A stretch of 64,000 nucleotides of DNA from Eulemur rufifrons (Eukaryota; Chordata; Mammalia; Primates; Lemuridae), in contig NC_091009.1 of the NCBI RefSeq assembly GCF_041146395.1, positions 1,472,501 to 1,536,500 of the forward strand, in the 5' to 3' direction. A model generated the notes under the pieces. That model was not told the DNA's origin and did no database searches. It saw only the letters and a list, made by a program, of their open reading frames with translations. Both the position numbers and the translations under genes were made by a program. The stretch's first letter is position 1. Each line of letters starts with the position of its first letter. Positions 59,801-64,000 of this stretch are shown here, in pieces.

Positions 59801-62800
59801 GTTTAGTAGGCATACAAACATCATTCCATAGTTGCTTTCTCTGCATGAATGTAAGCGTTCCTATATATGATTCTCGTACTTCTTCCAAACTAGAGTTTAG
59901 TATGCCTACAAACCACAACCGGATCGTTGATTTCTCTGAGTGAATGTACGCAGTCCCCAAAATGACTCTCCCCCTTCTTTCAAAGTAGAGTTTTGCAGGC
60001 CTACAAACCATCCCCTGAAAGTTGGTTTCTATAAATGACGGTACGTTTTCCTATATATTACTCTTTAACTTCTTGCAAAATAGAGATTAGCATGGCTACA
60101 AAAAATCCACCCCATAATTGCTTTCTCTGCATGAATGTAAGTGTTCCCATATATCATTCTCCTACTTCTTCCAAACTAGAGTTTAGTATGCCTACAAACC
60201 ACCACATCATCGTAGCTTTCTCTGAGTGAATGTAAGCCTTCCCATATATGACTCTCACTCTGAAACCAAAATAGAGTTTAGCACGCCTACATTCCACACC
60301 AGAGATTTGCTTTCTCTAAGTGACTCTAAGCTTTCTTATATGTGATTCTCAAACTTCGTCCAAACTAGAGTTTAGCATGCCTAGAAAACACCACCCCACA
60401 GTTGCTTTCTCTGCATGAATGTAAGCGTTTGTATATATGACTCTGGTACTTCTTTCAAAATACAATTTAGCAGACCGAAAAATGAACCACCGTGAGTTGC
60501 TTTCTCTAAGTGACTGTCTGCTTTCGAACTTCTTCCAAATTATATTTTAGCATGCCTACAAAACACCACCCCATAGTTACTTTCTCTGCATCAATATAAG
60601 CGTTCATATATATGCCTCTCTCACTTCATCTAAATTAGAGTTTAGCAGGCCTACAAACCACGCCCCGTGAGTTGCTTTCTCTAGGTGACTGTAAACTTTC
60701 CTATATAAGAATCTCCAACTTCTTTCAAACTACACCATGCCAACAAAACACCACACCGTGGTTGCTTTCTCTGAGTGAACATAAGCGTTCCCATATATGA
60801 CTCACACTCTGTTTCCAAAATAGAATTTAGCAGATCTACAAACCAGCCCAAGATGGTTCCTTTCTCTAAGTGACTGTAATTTTCCCCAGATATGACTCTC
60901 GCACTTCCTCCAAACTACAGATTAACATGCATACCTGCGCCACCCCACAGTTGCTTTCTCTGTGTGAATGTAACCGTTCATATATATGACTCTCCTACTT
61001 CTTCCCAACGACAGTTATTATGCCTTCAAACCATCACGATAATGTTTCTTTCTCTGAGTGAATGAATGCAAGCGTTCTCACATTTCATCCAAATTAGAGT
61101 TTAGCAGGCCTACCAATAAACTTCCGAGAGTTGTTTTCTCTGTGTCACTGTAATCTTTCCTATATAAGACGCTCGAACTTCTTCCAAACCACAGTTTAGC
61201 ATGCCAACAAAATACGACCCCAGAGTGGCTTTCTCTGCCTGAATGTAAGCGTTCAGATATATGACTCTCGTACTTCCTCCAAAATACAGTTTAGAATGCC
61301 TACAAACCACCACCCAAACGTTGCGTTCTCTGAATGAATGAAAGCATTCCCATGTTTGACTCTCACAATTGATGCAAAGTAGAGTTTAGCAGGCCAAGAA
61401 AGGATCTCCCGAGAGTTGCTTTCTCTAGGTGACTGTAAGCTTTCCTAAATAAGACTCTCCAACTTCTTCCAAACTACAGGTTAACATGCCCACAAAACAT
61501 CACCCCATAGTTTTTTCTTTGCATGAATGTAAGCATTAGTATATATGACTCTGGTACTTCTTTCAAAATACAATTTAGCAGACCTAAAAATCACCCACCA
61601 AGAGTTGCTTTCTCTAAGTGACTGTTCAGGTTTAGAACTTCTTCCAAACTATAGCATGCTTACAAAACACCACCCCGTAGTTGCTTTCTCTGGGTGAATG
61701 TAAACGTTCCCAAATATCATTCTCGTACTTCTTCCAAACTATTTAGTATGCCTACAAAACCCAGCCCAATGTTGTTTCTCTGAGGGAATGTAAGCGGTCC
61801 CATGTTTGACTCTCACACTTCACCCAAATTAGAGTTTAGCATGTGTACAAACAATCTCCCGAGAGTTGCTTTCCCTAGGTGATGGTAATCATTCCTCTAA
61901 AAGGTTCTCCAACTTCTTCCAAACTGCAGTTTAGCATGCCTACAAAACCTGACGCTAGAAGTGCTTTCTCTGCGTGAATGTAAGTGTTCCTATATAGGAC
62001 TCTCGTACTTCTTCCAAACTACAGTTTAGTATGCCCTACAAACCACCACCCAAACGTTGTTTTCTCTGAGTGAATGTAAGCGTTCCCATATATGACTCTC
62101 ACACTTCAACCAATATAGAGTTTAGCAGGCCTACATTCCACACCCAGAGAGTTGTTTTCTCTACGTGACTGTAAACTTTCCTATATATGACTCTCAAACT
62201 TCGTCCAAACTAGAGATTTGCAAGCCTACAAAACACCACCCCATAGTTGTTTTCGGTGCCGGAATGTAAGCGGCTCTACATGTGATTCTCTTGCTTCTTC
62301 CAAATTACAGGTTAGTATGCCTAGGAACCACAACCACGACGTTGCTTTCACTGAGTTCCCATATATTATTCTAACACTTCATTGAAAATAGAGTTTAGCA
62401 GGCCTACGAAACACCCCCCGAGAGTTGCTTTCTCTAAGTGACTGTAAGCTTCCCAGATATGACTCTCGAACTTCCTCCAAACTATATTTTAGTAGGCATA
62501 CAAACATCACTCCATAGTTGCTTTCTCTGCGTGAAGGTAAGCGTTCCTATATACGATTCTCGTACTTCTTCCAAACTAGAGTTGACTATGCCTACAAATC
62601 ACAATCCCATCGTTGATTTCTCTGAGTGAATGCACGCGGTCCCCAATATGACTCTCCCCCTTCTTCCAAACTGGAGTTTTGCAGGTGTACAAAACATCCC
62701 CCGAGAGTTGGTTTCTATGACTGTAACCTTTCCTATATATTACTCCTTAACTTCTTCCAAACTAGAGATTAGCATGGCTACAAAAACGCCACCCCATAAT

Positions 62801-64000
62801 TGCTTTCTCTACGTGAATGTAAGCGTTCCCATATATCATTCTCCCACTTCTTCCAAACTAGAGTTTAGTATGCCTACAAACCACCACGTCGTCGTTGCTT
62901 TCTCTGAGGGAATGTAAGCCTTCCCATATATGACTCTCACTCTGAAACCAAAATAGAGTTTAGCAGGCCTACTTTCCACACCCAGAGATTTGCTTTCTCT
63001 AAGTGACTGTAAGCTTTCTTATATGTGATTCTCAAACTTCGTCCAAACTAGAGTTTAGCATGCCTATAAAACACCACCCCATAGTTACTTTCAGTGCGTC
63101 AAAATGTATGTGTTCCTATATGTGATTCTCGTGCTTCTTCCAAACTGCAGTTTAGTAAGCCTACAAACAACCCCATCGTTGCTTTCTCTGAGGGAATGGA
63201 AGCGTTCTCATATATGACTCTCACACTTCAACCAAAACAGGGTTTTGCAGGCCTACAAACCACCCGCCAAGACTTGCTTTTTCAAAGTGGCTGTTACCTT
63301 TCCTATATAGGACTCTGGAACTTCTCCCAAGCTAGACTTTAACATGTCTACCTGACACTACTCCGTAGTTGCTCTCGGTGTGTGAATGTAAGCGTTCCTA
63401 TATATGAGTCTTGTACTTCTTCCTAACTAGCATCTGGCATGCCAAAATAACACTCCCCCATAGTTGCTTTCTTTGAGTCAATGTAAACATTCCTATACAT
63501 GTCTCTCGCACTTCTTCCAAACTTGAGTTATGTCTACAAACCAATCCCCGACAGCTGTTTTCTCTGAACGAATTTAAGCGTTCCTATATAGGACTATGGC
63601 ACTTCCTCCAAACTAGAGTTTAGCAAGCCTACACTCCACCCCCGTTCGTTGCTTTCTCTAAGTTACTGTAAGCTTTCCTATACATGGCTCTCGAAATTTT
63701 CCAAACTAGAGTTAGCATGCCTACTATACACCTACACATAATTGCTTTGTCTGAGTGAATATAAGCCTTCCTATATATGACTGTCACACTTTTTCCAAAT
63801 TAGAGTGTAGCCAGCCTGGAAAGCACCCCTTATAGTTGCTTTCATTGAGTGAATGTTAACATTCCTATGTATGACTCTCGCAACTTTTCCAATCTAAGAT
63901 TTTAGCAATGCTACAAATCCCCCGCCGAGAGTTCCTATACATAACTGTCCTCTTTTTCCAAGCTAGAGTTTAGGAAGCCTAGAAACCGTCCCCCCGTAGA
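53678..64000 (-). repeat. Satellite 2, right arm: about 95-bp units, reversed
   Basis: From here every unit reads in the opposite sense (acttcttccaaactaga, gctttctctgagtgaatg). About 108 units are in view and the array runs past the edge. Blocks mirror the left arm: 58270-58545 with 51179-51454, 58817-59020 with 50704-50907, 60035-60229 with 49494-49688, 63094-63342 with 47219-47467. The last bases pair with about 46561. The marker gtccccaa after tgaatgtacgc recurs near 57270, 59950 and 62640, a period of about 2690 bp. Confidence 0.93.

Noticed and set aside
47219..63342. Open frames of 60-95 codons on both strands in satellite 2
   Set aside because: They span unit borders of the 95-bp repeat and are mirrored only because the DNA is mirrored.
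46199..64000. CRISPR-like array because of regularly spaced repeats
   Set aside because: There are no unique spacers. The whole 95-bp unit is repeated, and the context is a primate genome.

Overview
The window is a repeat-built, probably subtelomeric or otherwise heterochromatic block of a primate genome. It contains no host single-copy gene that I can support. The best taxonomic clue is the Alu at 12899-13250. Its linker carries the tract 'ttatatggacaacta', which I associate with Alu copies of Malagasy lemurs. The L1 at the left edge also has a 3' UTR unlike that of human L1. A strepsirrhine, most likely a lemur, is my inference; the species cannot be fixed by reading.

Layout. (1) 36-6344: a full-length L1 on the + strand with an intact ORF1 and a broken ORF2, inserted in a satellite unit and flanked by a 16-bp target duplication. 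(2) 6345-22491: a tandem satellite of about 545 bp per unit, roughly 29 units in two subfamilies (A to about 12335, B after it), with one Alu inserted. Most A units carry a long imperfect palindrome, and many units of both subfamilies carry a YY1-like motif. (3) 22492-37522 and 45134-46198: degenerate telomere-derived repeats, with the CCCTAA-rich strand on +. They contain unique-looking spacers and are organised as two higher-order cassettes of about 1.66 kb and 1.75-1.87 kb. (4) 37523-45127: a young class II (betaretrovirus-like) endogenous provirus on the - strand, inserted in a spacer of that array. It has 882-bp LTRs with six differences between them, a 6-bp target duplication, a tRNA-Ser-type primer site and two canonical -1 frameshift sites. 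Gag and protease/dUTPase are open, pol has a large internal deletion, and env has a frameshift. (5) 46199-64000: a satellite of about 95 bp per unit, arranged as a very large inverted repeat. Its direction flips at about 53678, and the right arm runs out of the window.

How the parts relate. Three unrelated tandem families lie side by side with sharp borders at 22491/22492 and about 46199. This is the layered structure expected of a fast-evolving chromosome end. The L1, Alu and provirus are later insertions into the arrays and act as markers of their age. The only genes are those of the mobile elements. The many open frames in the satellites recur because the repeat unit recurs, and I do not treat them as genes.
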